Shown: positions 16,275 to 24,933 of the stretch, one piece after another
Numbering within the stretch: position 1 is the first letter of the stretch
Layout of the letters: each line of letters opens with the position of its first letter
Assembly (NCBI RefSeq): GCF_003287405.1
Contig: NZ_PRLD01000001.1
Location: forward strand, 1-64,000
DNA length: 64,000 bases
From: Faecalibacterium prausnitzii
Lineage (GTDB): Bacteria; Bacillota; Clostridia; Oscillospirales; Ruminococcaceae
Reading direction: 5' to 3'
Position numbers and translations under genes: made by a program
The notes under the pieces: generated by a model
The model's input: the letters and a program-made list of their open reading frames with translations, nothing else
Databases searched by the model: none
Told to the model about the DNA's origin: nothing

Positions 16275-19070
16275 TTGGCTAAGAACAAATCGCAGTACGA
16301 CAGTACGTTGAATCTGCCCAAGACCCTGTTCGAGATGCGTGCCGGCCTGCCCAAAAAGGAACCGGTCATGCTCAAGGATTGGGACGACAACGACCTGTAC
16401 AACCAGCTCATGAAGCACAACGAGGGCAAGCCCCAGTTCATTCTGCACGACGGCCCTCCGTATGCAAACGGCAATATCCACATGGGCACTGCCCTGAACA
16501 AGATCATCAAGGATATCATTATCCGCGAAAAGAACATGGAGGGCTATCAGGCTCCCTATGTGCCCGGCTTTGATACCCACGGCCTGCCCATTGAGCTGAA
16601 GGCTCTGTCCTCGGTCGGTGACAAGAAGAAGGACATCTCCAAGCTGGAGCTGCGCCAGATCTGTGAAAAGTTTGCCACTGAGCATATCGACATCATGAGC
16701 GACCAGTTCAAGCGTCTGGGCGTCATCGGTGACTTCGAGCACCCCTACCTGACCCTGAAGCCTGAGTTTGAAGCGCGTCAGATCGAGATCTTTGGCGAGA
16801 TGGCCAAGAAGGGCTACATCTACAAGGGTCTCAAGCCCGTGTACTGGTGCCCGGACTGCCGCACTGCGCTGGCAGAAGCCGAGATCGAGTACGGCGAGGA
16901 CGACTGCGATTCCATCTTTGTGCGTTTCCACGTCTCGCAGGATCCCAACGGTGTGCTGGCAAAGTACGGCATCCCCATGGATAAGACCTACTTCGTCATC
17001 TGGACCACCACCACCTGGACCCTGCCCGCCAACGAGGCTATCTGCCTGAACGGTCAGTTCGAGTATTCCTTCGTCAAGATCGGCGAGGAGTACCACATCA
17101 TGGCTACCGATCTGGTCAAGAGCGTCATGGACGCCTGCCACATCGAGAACTACGAGATCGTGGGCGAGCCTGTTTCCGGCGCTGAGTTCGAGCTGATGCG
17201 CTACAACCACGTCTACCTGCCCAAGGAGGGCTGGGTCATTCTGGGCGACCACGTCACGCTGGAAAGCGGTTCTGGCTGCGTGCACACCGCAGGCGGCCAC
17301 GGCGTGGACGACTTCAACGTCTGCCAGAAGTATCCGCAGGTGCCCATCACAGTGCCTGTGGATGACGGCGGTTACCTGACTGAGCTGGCCGGTAAGTACG
17401 CTGGTCAGCGCGTGTGGGCAGCCAACAAGACCATTCTGGCCGACCTGACTGCATCCGGCGCTGTGATGGGTCAGGTGCACATCAAGCACCAGTACCCCCA
17501 CTGCTGGCGCTGCCACAACCCCATCATCTTCCGTGCTACCGAGCAGTGGTTCTGCTCCATTGCCAAGTTCCGCGAGGATGTGTACAAGGCCATTGATACC
17601 GTCACATGGATGCCGGATTGGGGTCATGACCGCATGACCGGCATGGTGCGCGACCGCAACGACTGGTGCATCAGCCGCCAGCGCACTTGGGGCGTGCCCA
17701 TCCCCGCCTTCTACTGCAAGAAGTGCGGCACCTACCACATTACCGATGCTACCATCAAGGCTGTCAGCGCCCTGTTCCGCAAGGAAGGCTCTGACGCATG
17801 GTATAAGTACGATGCCGAGCAGATCATCCCCGCAGGTGAAGTGTGCGAAAAGTGCGGCGCTTCCGAGTGGGAGAAGGACACCGACATCATGGACGTCTGG
17901 TTCGACTCCGGCTCTACCCACGCCGCCGTGCTGGACGAGCGTCCCGAGCTGCGTTTCCCCGCCGATATGTATATGGAAGGCGGCGACCAGTTCCGCGGCT
18001 GGTTCCAGTCCAGCCTGCTGACCAGTGTTGCAAGCAAGGGCTGTGCACCCTATAAGTCCGTGCTGTGCCACGGCTGGGTGGTGGACGAGCAGGGCAAGCA
18101 GATGCACAAGAGCGCCGGCAACGGCGTGGAGCCCAGCGAGATCATCAAGGACTACGGCGCCGATATCATCCGCCTGTGGGTGGCTTCTTCCGACTACACC
18201 GTGGACGTGCGCGCCGGCAAGAACATCTTCAAGCAGCTCAGCGAAGCTTACCGTAAGATCCGCAACACCGCCCGCTTCATTCTGGGCAATCTGGACGGCT
18301 TTGACCCCAACACCGATTGTGTGGCAGACGACCAGCTGCAGGATATCGACCGCTGGGCACTGGCTGCGCTGGATGACCTGATCGTCAACACCAACGCAGG
18401 CTACGCTGTGTACGACTTCAACAAGGTCTACCACGCCGTGTACAACTTCTGCGTGGTGGCCATGTCCAACTTCTATCTGGACGTCACCAAGGATCGTCTG
18501 TACTGCACCAACGGCGCAGCCCGCAAGGCAGCCCAGACCACCATGTACAAGATCCTTGTCGCTCTGGACAAGATCATTGCCCCCATCCTGTGCTTCACCA
18601 GTCAGGAGATCTGGGACTTCATGCCCAAGACCGAGGGTATGAACAAGTATGTGGTGTTTGAGCAGATGCCCAAGGCCGGCCAGTACGCCGCCGACGATGC
18701 TTTCAAGGCAAAGTGGGCACAGCTCATCGCCGTGCGCGACGAGGTCAAGAAGGTGCTGGAGCAGGCCCGTGCCGAAAAGCTCATCGGTGCTTCTCTGGAA
18801 GCTTCCGTCACCCTGTACTGCAACGATGCCGTCTATGACCTGCTGAACAGCATCCCCATGGACGAACTGGCCGACCTGATGATCGTCTCCCATGTGGAGC
18901 TGGTCAAGGGCGAGGGCGGCGCTGCCAGCGCTGTCGAGGGCTTGGGCGTTGCAGCTGCACACGCCACCGGCGACAAGTGCGAGCGCTGCTGGAAGTACTC
19001 TGCTTCCATCGGCAGCCATCCTGCACACCCCACTCTGTGCGCACGCTGCGCCAGCGTTGTGGAAGCATAA
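16275..19070 (+). CDS. ileS: Isoleucyl-tRNA synthetase
   Basis: Class I aminoacyl-tRNA synthetase, 931 aa, eubacterial type. The HIGH-type motif is PPYANGNIHMG at 61-71. The KMSKS-loop is KQMHKS at 608-613, a usual IleRS variant. The CP1 editing domain is present (TTTTWTLPANEA, and GCVHTAGGHGVDDF with the editing histidine/aspartate). A C-terminal zinc site CERC...LCARC is intact. The start codon is TTG at 16275, supported by GAGGAG ten bases upstream and by the normal N-terminus AKNKSQYDSTLNLPKT. No T-box leader fits in the 36-base gap to divIVA. A strong terminator follows. Confidence 0.97.
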   Translation: MAKNKSQYDSTLNLPKTLFEMRAGLPKKEPVMLKDWDDNDLYNQLMKHNEGKPQFILHDGPPYANGNIHMGTALNKIIKDIIIREKNMEGYQAPYVPGFDTHGLPIELKALSSVGDKKKDISKLELRQICEKFATEHIDIMSDQFKRLGVIGDFEHPYLTLKPEFEARQIEIFGEMAKKGYIYKGLKPVYWCPDCRTALAEAEIEYGEDDCDSIFVRFHVSQDPNGVLAKYGIPMDKTYFVIWTTTTWTLPANEAICLNGQFEYSFVKIGEEYHIMATDLVKSVMDACHIENYEIVGEPVSGAEFELMRYNHVYLPKEGWVILGDHVTLESGSGCVHTAGGHGVDDFNVCQKYPQVPITVPVDDGGYLTELAGKYAGQRVWAANKTILADLTASGAVMGQVHIKHQYPHCWRCHNPIIFRATEQWFCSIAKFREDVYKAIDTVTWMPDWGHDRMTGMVRDRNDWCISRQRTWGVPIPAFYCKKCGTYHITDATIKAVSALFRKEGSDAWYKYDAEQIIPAGEVCEKCGASEWEKDTDIMDVWFDSGSTHAAVLDERPELRFPADMYMEGGDQFRGWFQSSLLTSVASKGCAPYKSVLCHGWVVDEQGKQMHKSAGNGVEPSEIIKDYGADIIRLWVASSDYTVDVRAGKNIFKQLSEAYRKIRNTARFILGNLDGFDPNTDCVADDQLQDIDRWALAALDDLIVNTNAGYAVYDFNKVYHAVYNFCVVAMSNFYLDVTKDRLYCTNGAARKAAQTTMYKILVALDKIIAPILCFTSQEIWDFMPKTEGMNKYVVFEQMPKAGQYAADDAFKAKWAQLIAVRDEVKKVLEQARAEKLIGASLEASVTLYCNDAVYDLLNSIPMDELADLMIVSHVELVKGEGGAASAVEGLGVAAAHATGDKCERCWKYSASIGSHPAHPTLCARCASVVEA

Positions 19071-19108
19071 GCGTCCCGCATCAATACAAATCTGTTTTGT
19101 AAAAGGGC

Positions 19109-19141
19109 GGCGCTCCCTTGACCGGGGAGCGCCGTTTTTTA
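19109..19141 (+). terminator. Intrinsic terminator after ileS
   Basis: Perfect 9-bp stem GGCGCTCCC (19109-19117) / GGGAGCGCC (19125-19133), followed by GTTTTTTT. Confidence 0.9.
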
Positions 19142-19161
19142 TAACAGAAACGAGGTAGCTA

Positions 19162-19641
19162 ATGGCATTTGTTCTCTTTAATCTGGCAGCTGTGGCGGCA
19201 CTGGTCGGCATCGACCAACTGATCAAGCTGTGGGCGGTGCAGGCTTTGCAGCCGGTTGGCGCTATGCCGCTCATCCCCCATGTGGTGGAGCTGCGGTTCG
19301 TGCTCAATCAGGGCATGGCTTTCAGCCTGCTCAGCGGCAAGCAGCTGTTCCTGATCATCGCCACCAGTGCGGCACTGCTGGCAGTGGCCTATGGGCTGTT
19401 CTTCCGCAGCCGCGGCAAGCGCTTGCAGCAGGCAGCACTGGTGCTGGTGCTGGGCGGCGGTATCGGCAACCTGATCGACCGGGTGCTCAACGGCGAGGTA
19501 GTGGACTACATCAACCTGCTGTTCATGCGGTTTGCTGTGTTCAATTTTGCGGATATCTGCGTTTGCGTGGGTGTGGCACTGTGGGTGCTGGTGATCTTTC
19601 TGGATGAGCTCCATGCCGATGATGCCGCCAAGGAGCAATAA
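19162..19641 (+). CDS. lspA: Lipoprotein signal peptidase (signal peptidase II)
   Basis: Aspartyl membrane protease that removes signal peptides from diacylglyceryl-modified prolipoproteins. 159 aa with four hydrophobic helices. The catalytic aspartates are Asp106 (GNLIDR) and Asp131 (FNFADI), each in the family motif. GACQ-independent features such as LNQGMAFSLL (conserved NxGxAF loop) are present. ACGAGG precedes the ATG. The pseudouridine synthase gene starts three bases after the stop, as in the Bacillus lspA-ylyB pair. Confidence 0.95.
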   Translation: MAFVLFNLAAVAALVGIDQLIKLWAVQALQPVGAMPLIPHVVELRFVLNQGMAFSLLSGKQLFLIIATSAALLAVAYGLFFRSRGKRLQQAALVLVLGGGIGNLIDRVLNGEVVDYINLLFMRFAVFNFADICVCVGVALWVLVIFLDELHADDAAKEQ

Positions 19642-19644
19642 ACC

Positions 19645-20577
19645 ATGGAACAGCGTGAATTTATCGTAGAGCAGGAGACTGCCGGGCAGCGCATCGACCG
19701 CTTTCTCAGCGGCGAGGACACCGGCCTGTCCCGCTCGGCGCTGCAAGCGCTGGTGGCCGAGGGTCATGTGCAGTGCAACGGCAAGGCTGTGGCCAAAAGC
19801 CTGAAACTCAAGGCAGGAGACACCGTGCTGCTGGAGATCCCTGACGCAAAGCCCATCGAGGCTGTGCCGCAGGATATCCCGCTGGATATCGTCTACGAGG
19901 ATGCCCATCTGCTGGTGGTCAACAAGCCCAAGGGCATGGTGGTGCACCCCGCACCCGGTAACCCGGACGGCACGCTGGTCAACGCCCTGCTGTGGCACTG
20001 CAAGGGCAGCCTTTCCGGCATTGGCGGCGAGATCCGCCCCGGCATCGTCCACCGCATTGATAAGGACACCAGCGGCCTGCTGGTGGTGGCAAAGGACGAC
20101 GCTACCCACATCGGCCTTTCCCAGCAGATGGCGGTGCACAGCGTGGAGCGCGCCTACCAGACGGTGGTCTACGGCGGCTTTGCGCAGGACGAGGGCTTTG
20201 TAGAAACAAACCTCGGCCGCAGCAAGACCGACCGCAAAAAAATGGCGGTCTATCCCGCCACCGAGCCCCACACCAAGTACGCCTACACCGGCTACAAGGT
20301 GCTGGAGCGGCTGGGCGAGTTCACCCTGCTGGAATGCCGCCTAAAGACCGGCCGCACCCATCAGATCCGCGTACACATGGCCTCCATCCACCATCCGGTA
20401 GCGGGGGACCCGGTGTACGGCCCTCACAACTGCATCACCAGCCTGCACGGCCAGTGCCTGCACGCCAAAACGCTGGGCTTTATCCACCCCATCACCGGGG
20501 AGCAGCTGCGGTTCGATTCCGAGCTGCCGGACTACTTTACCCATTTTCTCGCAACACTCAGGAGGAAAAACACATGA
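19645..20577 (+). CDS. RluA/RluD-family pseudouridine synthase
   Basis: 310 aa. N-terminal S4 domain (about 15-75) followed by the RluA catalytic domain with HRIDKDTSGLLVVAK near residue 135, where the aspartate is the nucleophile. The second conserved segment GRTHQIRVHM is near 236. Gene order after lspA matches Bacillus ylyB and the E. coli 23S rRNA enzyme RluD is the closest well-known model, so 23S rRNA is the likely target, but the exact site cannot be read from sequence. The stop overlaps the next gene's start (ATGA). Confidence 0.92.
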   Translation: MEQREFIVEQETAGQRIDRFLSGEDTGLSRSALQALVAEGHVQCNGKAVAKSLKLKAGDTVLLEIPDAKPIEAVPQDIPLDIVYEDAHLLVVNKPKGMVVHPAPGNPDGTLVNALLWHCKGSLSGIGGEIRPGIVHRIDKDTSGLLVVAKDDATHIGLSQQMAVHSVERAYQTVVYGGFAQDEGFVETNLGRSKTDRKKMAVYPATEPHTKYAYTGYKVLERLGEFTLLECRLKTGRTHQIRVHMASIHHPVAGDPVYGPHNCITSLHGQCLHAKTLGFIHPITGEQLRFDSELPDYFTHFLATLRRKNT

Positions 20578-21401
20578 ACGATTCTCTGGCATCCACTCTG
20601 GTGCTCTGTGATCTGGATAACCTGCTGCTGGGCGAGGATGGCAATCTGACCCAGGTGGTGCGGGATGTTTTGCAGTTGTTCAGCAGCCGCGGCGGCAGAC
20701 TGACTGTTTTTTCGCAGCGCTCTCCGCGCGCCGTGCGCTCCATTCTGGGCAGCGTGCGTCTGGCAGCGCCTGCGCTGGTGTGCGGCGGCACCATGGCCTA
20801 CCACTATGCCGACGGCAACCGGGTGCCCCTGTGCAGCTTTGCCCAGCAGCAGGAGCTTTTTACCTGCCTGCCGGATACCCCCGGCGTGGGTGTCGCCGTG
20901 CAGATGCAGGACGGCACCACCCGGGTGCTGCGCATGAGCAATGCGTTGGAGCGCCATCTGCGGCAGGAGTGGACCCCGTATCTGCTGGCAAACGCCGCCG
21001 ACATCCGCCCCGAGCAGGTGCTGCGGGTGCTGCTGTATCAGGACAGCAAGTCTGTACCCCTGATCTCGCTGGCAGAAAAGGCCATCGGGGATCGTGTTGC
21101 CCTGCTGGGCGAGCGTATCGCCCCGGACACTCTTGTTCTCACCCCGAAGCGAATCTCTGGCCGGGAAATGCTGGACACCGTCTGCGCCATGGCGCAGGTG
21201 GGCGCGGAGCAGGTCCTTGCGCTGGCGGGCGGTCAGCCCATGCTGGAGCTGGTGCAGGCTGTAGAGCACAGCGCAGTGGCCGCCGATGCCCCGGCAGAGC
21301 TGCGCCTTGCCGCCGAGCAGATCACCCTGACGGATGCCGCCGGTGGCGCTGCTGTGGAGGTTTTGTACCGCATGGTGCGTGCTGCTGAAAAATCCGTGTA
21401 A
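20574..21401 (+). CDS. HAD-superfamily protein, Cof-like, with degenerate active site
   Basis: 275 aa from ATG 20574, which overlaps the preceding stop by four bases and has CAGGAGG upstream. The chain follows the plan of Cof-type HAD phosphatases: N-terminal LVLCDLDNLLL, a Ser-containing motif II (LTVFSQRS), then a C2 cap and a late GREMLD...GAEQVLALAGGQPMLE segment in place of KGxAL...GDxxND. Motif I has DLD but lacks the usual Thr/Gly, and motif IV has GGQPM where GDxxND is normal. Phosphatase activity is therefore doubtful, and the protein may have a structural or binding role. It is followed by a terminator. Confidence 0.7.
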   Translation: MNDSLASTLVLCDLDNLLLGEDGNLTQVVRDVLQLFSSRGGRLTVFSQRSPRAVRSILGSVRLAAPALVCGGTMAYHYADGNRVPLCSFAQQQELFTCLPDTPGVGVAVQMQDGTTRVLRMSNALERHLRQEWTPYLLANAADIRPEQVLRVLLYQDSKSVPLISLAEKAIGDRVALLGERIAPDTLVLTPKRISGREMLDTVCAMAQVGAEQVLALAGGQPMLELVQAVEHSAVAADAPAELRLAAEQITLTDAAGGAAVEVLYRMVRAAEKSV

Positions 21402-21410
21402 AATTTGTGC

Positions 21411-21449
21411 AAAGCCCTCTGCTATTTTCCCGCAGAGGGCTTTCTTTTT
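21411..21449 (+). terminator. Intrinsic terminator after the HAD gene
   Basis: Stem AAAGCCCTCTGC (21411-21422) / GCAGAGGGCTTT (21432-21443), then CTTTTTAG. Confidence 0.9.
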
Positions 21450-21469
21450 AGCAAAAAATCAGGTAGAAT
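21441..21469 (+). promoter_or_regulatory. Possible promoter of the ComEA-like gene
   Basis: TTTCTT (21441-21446), 17-bp spacer, TAGAAT (21464-21469). The -35 box is weak and overlaps the terminator tail. Confidence 0.35.
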
Positions 21470-21483
21470 GGGGAGGAGGACCT

Positions 21484-21828
21484 ATGCCGAACCAAAAGCA
21501 CCGCGAGGGGCTGTTTTTTCTGCTGTGCCTTGCCGCCGCAGGGATCTGTGCAGGGCTGGCGTTCCGGTTTGCAGTGCCGCTGCAAGCACAGACCCCGCAG
21601 ACACTGCCGGACACAAAGGCGCTGGCGGAGTACACACAGGTGGAGCTGAACACAGCCGATGCAGACGCTTTGTGCACCCTACCCGGCGTCGGTCCCCGCA
21701 ATGCACAGGCTATTCTGGACTACCGGGCGCAGTACGGTCCGTTTGCACAGGTGGAGGATGCCGCGCAGGTGCCGGGCATTACCCGCGCAATGGTGGATTC
21801 ATGGGCAGGACAGGCGTATGTCCGCTAG
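21484..21828 (+). CDS. ComEA-like helix-hairpin-helix protein
   Basis: 114 aa from ATG 21484 (GGGGAGGAGG upstream). One N-terminal membrane segment (about 10-30) is followed by a short spacer and a C-terminal double helix-hairpin-helix domain of the ComEA type: VELNTADADALCTLPGVG, AILDYRAQYGPF, then VPGIT. ComEA is the DNA receptor of the competence pilus system; no other com gene is present here, and many Firmicutes carry stand-alone copies. DNA binding at the outer face of the membrane is the likely activity. It is shorter than Bacillus ComEA (205 aa) and lacks the SLBB-like middle domain. Confidence 0.8.
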   Translation: MPNQKHREGLFFLLCLAAAGICAGLAFRFAVPLQAQTPQTLPDTKALAEYTQVELNTADADALCTLPGVGPRNAQAILDYRAQYGPFAQVEDAAQVPGITRAMVDSWAGQAYVR

Positions 21829-21881
21829 GGCGCAGCCCGCTTTCTGCCTTGGTCAAAGAGGAAATACGGAGATATATTGTT

Positions 21882-24275
21882 ATGAGTGACGAATCGATCT
21901 TTATCAACCGCGAACTGAGCTGGCTGGATTTCAACCGCCGCGTTCTGGCGCTGGGCAAGGACAAAAACGTCCCGCTGGGCGAGCGGATCAAGTTTCTGGC
22001 AATTTACGGCTCCAATCTGGACGAGTTTTTCATGGTGCGCGTGGGCTCCTTGCAGGAGCGCGCAAACCTTGAGCAGAGCAAGACCAAAAAGGAAAAGCGG
22101 GAAAACAAGACCAACATGACCGCCGCCGAGCAGCTGGCCGCCATTATGCCCAAAACGGCGCAGCTGCAGGAGGAATGCGATAAATTCTACGCAAAAGCGC
22201 TGGAAAATCTGGCGGAGAACGGCTACCATAAGGTGGATTTCGACCACCTGACCAAGGAAGAAGAGCATCTCTGGAAAAAATACTTCCAGTCGGAACTGTT
22301 CCCCATCCTCAGCCCGCAGATCGTAGATAACCGCCACCCGTTCCCGTTTTTGCGCAACAAGGAGATCTACCTTGGCGTGCTGCTCAAGGAAAAGCACACA
22401 CAGGAGCAGAGCCTTGGCATCGTGCCCATCTCCAGCCAGATGGAGCGGATGCATTTTATCAAAAAGGACGGCGCTGTGCAGTTTGCCCTTACCGAGGAGC
22501 TGGTGCTGCACTATGCGTCCAACATCTTCGGCAAGGATTCCATTCAGGAAAAATGCCTGTTCCGGGTCACCCGCAACGCGGATATCGATGTAAAAGAGGG
22601 CATGATGGATCACGATATTGATTATCGCGAGATCATGACCGAGCTGCTCCGGCGCCGCCGCAAGCTGGCCGCTGTCCGTTTGCAGATCACGCCCGCCCCC
22701 GCACCGGAGGTGGAGCGGCTGCTGTGCAGCCGTCTGGAACTGACCCGCAAGCGGGTGTTCTTGCAAAAGAGCCCGCTGGACCTGAGCTTCTTCTTTAAGC
22801 TTTCCGGCCGCATGGAGACCGAGGGTCACCCGGCGCTGTTTTACACCCCCGCACGCCCCATGCTGCCGCCGCCGGACTATGATCTTGCCACTGAGGTGCA
22901 GAAGCATGACGTGCTGCTCAGCTATCCGTACCAGTCCATCCGTCCCTTTATCACCATGCTCAAAAAGGCCGCACAGGACCCGGACGTCATCTCCATCAAG
23001 ATGACTCTCTACCGCATGGCGCGGGAGTCTCAGATCGTGCAGGCGTTGATGGAAGCCGCCGAAAACGGCAAGGAAGTGGTGGCGCTGGTGGAATTGCGCG
23101 CCCGCTTTGACGAGCAGAACAACATCGACTGGTCCAAGCAGCTGGAAAGCGCAGGCTGCACCGTCATCTACGGCTTCGAGGACTACAAGGTGCACTCCAA
23201 GCTGACCCTCATCACCCGCAAGGGCGCAGAGGGCTACTCCTACATCACCCAGATCGGTACCGGCAACTACAACGAAAAAACCAGCGAACTGTATACCGAT
23301 TATTCCTTCATCACCGCAGATGAGCGCATCGGCGAGGAAGCCTCCAAGGTGTTCCGCAATCTGGCCGTGCAGCAGCTCACCGAGGAAAGCGACAAGATGC
23401 TGGTTGCCCCGCTGCGCTTCAAGAGCGTGCTGCTGGACGAGATGGATCACGTCATCGCTGCCGCCCGCATGGGCCGCCCGGCTTCCATGATCCTGAAAAA
23501 CAACTCCATCAGCGACCGGGATATCATCCTGAAATTGCAGGAAGCCAGCTGCGCTGGGGTGCGCATTGATATGATCGTGCGCGGCATCTGTTGCGTGCGC
23601 GCAGAGGTGCCCGGCAGGACCGAGAATCTGCACATCCGCAGTCTGGTGGGACGGTATCTGGAGCATGGCCGCATTTACAGTTTCTTTGATGGCACCCACA
23701 CCCGCATCTACATTGCTTCCGGTGACTTCCTCACCCGTAATACTGAGTGCCGTGTGGAGGTAGGCGTGCGGGTGGAGGATCCTGTTCTGGTGCAAAAGCT
23801 CACCGATATCCTTCAGCTGCAGCTACGGGATAACGTCAACGCCCGGGTCATGGATGCCAGCGGCAGCTATCAGAAGGTGAAGCCCGCCGAGGGTGAGCCG
23901 CTGGTCAACGGCCAGATGGGTATGTACGAGCTGCTGCGCAACGACTGGCAGCGCCCCGAGCCGTGGAAGTGCACCACCTCCGCCCCGGAAACGGAAAAAC
24001 CGGCGGCAGTCTGTCAGGAAGTTACCGTGGAACAGCTCAAACAGGAGCTGCCCCATGTGTTCCAGCCCGCACCGGAAAAGGCAGAGAATGCCGCCCCGGC
24101 GGCGCAGCAGCCCGACCACTACGAGGCACTGGAACAGATGCTGAACAACAAGCCCCGCGCTGCGCAGCCCGCGCCGAAAACGCCCGCTGCACCCCGCCCG
24201 GCTGCAAAGCCTGCTGTCACCGCGCCCAAGAAAAAGAGCCTGCTGGAACGCATCGGGAACTTTTTCCGGCGCTGA
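21882..24275 (+). CDS. ppk1: Polyphosphate kinase 1
   Basis: Makes inorganic polyphosphate from ATP through a phosphohistidine intermediate. 797 aa from ATG 21882 (CGGAG upstream; N-terminus INRELSWLDFNRRVL is the family start). Head, N- and C-terminal catalytic domains are complete. The autophosphorylated histidine corresponds to His438 (VHSKLTLI); the second conserved histidine is His606 (HTRIYIAS). Beyond the usual end at about residue 690 there is a tail of about 100 residues rich in Ala, Pro and Glu that finishes in a basic helix KKKSLLERIGNFFRR. The tail is not part of the known PPK1 fold. Confidence 0.96.
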   Translation: MSDESIFINRELSWLDFNRRVLALGKDKNVPLGERIKFLAIYGSNLDEFFMVRVGSLQERANLEQSKTKKEKRENKTNMTAAEQLAAIMPKTAQLQEECDKFYAKALENLAENGYHKVDFDHLTKEEEHLWKKYFQSELFPILSPQIVDNRHPFPFLRNKEIYLGVLLKEKHTQEQSLGIVPISSQMERMHFIKKDGAVQFALTEELVLHYASNIFGKDSIQEKCLFRVTRNADIDVKEGMMDHDIDYREIMTELLRRRRKLAAVRLQITPAPAPEVERLLCSRLELTRKRVFLQKSPLDLSFFFKLSGRMETEGHPALFYTPARPMLPPPDYDLATEVQKHDVLLSYPYQSIRPFITMLKKAAQDPDVISIKMTLYRMARESQIVQALMEAAENGKEVVALVELRARFDEQNNIDWSKQLESAGCTVIYGFEDYKVHSKLTLITRKGAEGYSYITQIGTGNYNEKTSELYTDYSFITADERIGEEASKVFRNLAVQQLTEESDKMLVAPLRFKSVLLDEMDHVIAAARMGRPASMILKNNSISDRDIILKLQEASCAGVRIDMIVRGICCVRAEVPGRTENLHIRSLVGRYLEHGRIYSFFDGTHTRIYIASGDFLTRNTECRVEVGVRVEDPVLVQKLTDILQLQLRDNVNARVMDASGSYQKVKPAEGEPLVNGQMGMYELLRNDWQRPEPWKCTTSAPETEKPAAVCQEVTVEQLKQELPHVFQPAPEKAENAAPAAQQPDHYEALEQMLNNKPRAAQPAPKTPAAPRPAAKPAVTAPKKKSLLERIGNFFRR

Positions 24276-24302
24276 GCTGTAAAATCATGTAAACCAAAAC
24301 CG

Positions 24303-24343
24303 GAGCTGCTGCGCAGAGATTTGTGCGGCGGCTCTGCTTTTTT
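24303..24343 (+). terminator. Intrinsic terminator after ppk1
   Basis: Arms GAGCTGCTGCGCA (24303-24315) and TGTGCGGCGGCTC (24322-24334) pair along 13 bp with G-U pairs, then a TTTTTT tail. The stem sequence resembles that of the rpoD terminator. Confidence 0.85.
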
Positions 24344-24402
24344 GTTTGTGTTCTCCTGTCTGCCGCTTGTGCATACACTTTTCAGGATAGGAGGGCGGGC
24401 GT

Positions 24403-24933
24403 ATGCGGGTAAAACGGAGCGGACAGGCAGCAAAAATACGCAGACGGCGGTGGGGTATCATGGCACTTGTGTTGGCAGGGCTGGCACTCTGTCTGCTGGC
24501 AGCTTTGCCGGTGCAGGCTGCCCGGAACACGCAAAAGCACTGCTTTCCGCTGGATACCACGGCGTGGCGCGTCTCGGACGCCTACGGCGCGCGGACAGAC
24601 CCCTTTACCGGCAAGTCTGCGTTCCATCGGGGACTTGATCTTGCCTGCACGGCGGGCACGGCAGTGCAAGCGGTGCAGGGCGGGGTAGTGACTGCGGCGG
24701 CATACAGCCCAAGCTACGGCAACCATCTGCGCATCCTGCACCCGGATGGCTGCGAGACCCGCTACGCACACCTGCAATACCTCTATGTCCGCCCGGGAGA
24801 GGTGGTGCAGGCCGGGCAGACGCTGGGCACAGTGGGGCAGACAGGCCGCGCCACCGGTGCGCACCTGCATCTGGAACTGTGGCAGCAGGGCACTGCCTGC
24901 GACCCCGCCGCCCTGTTGGAGAATGCCCCGTGA
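24403..24933 (+). CDS. M23 (LytM) family metallopeptidase, in the spoIVFA position
   Basis: 176 aa. A basic N-terminus and one membrane/signal segment (about 17-39) precede a LytM domain. Zinc ligands His75 and Asp79 (FHRGLD) and His156 (HLHLE), and the catalytic His123 (RYAHL), are all present, so the domain looks active as a peptidoglycan endopeptidase. The stop overlaps the GTG of the next gene (GTGA). In Bacillus the pair spoIVFA (degenerate LytM fold) and spoIVFB (M50 protease) has the same order and lies next to rplU; here the same pair is followed by TIGR03960/TIGR03936 genes that share that neighbourhood in Clostridia. Confidence 0.85.
   Translation: MRVKRSGQAAKIRRRRWGIMALVLAGLALCLLAALPVQAARNTQKHCFPLDTTAWRVSDAYGARTDPFTGKSAFHRGLDLACTAGTAVQAVQGGVVTAAAYSPSYGNHLRILHPDGCETRYAHLQYLYVRPGEVVQAGQTLGTVGQTGRATGAHLHLELWQQGTACDPAALLENAP

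Noticed and set aside
15381-19307. A 1300-codon open frame on the minus strand opposite divIVA and ileS; similar very long antisense frames lie opposite tig, rpoB, rpoC and fusA
   Set aside because: They mirror highly biased sense genes in which stop codons are rare in that antisense frame. They have no ribosome-binding sites, their predicted proteins are low-complexity, and each sense gene is unmistakable.
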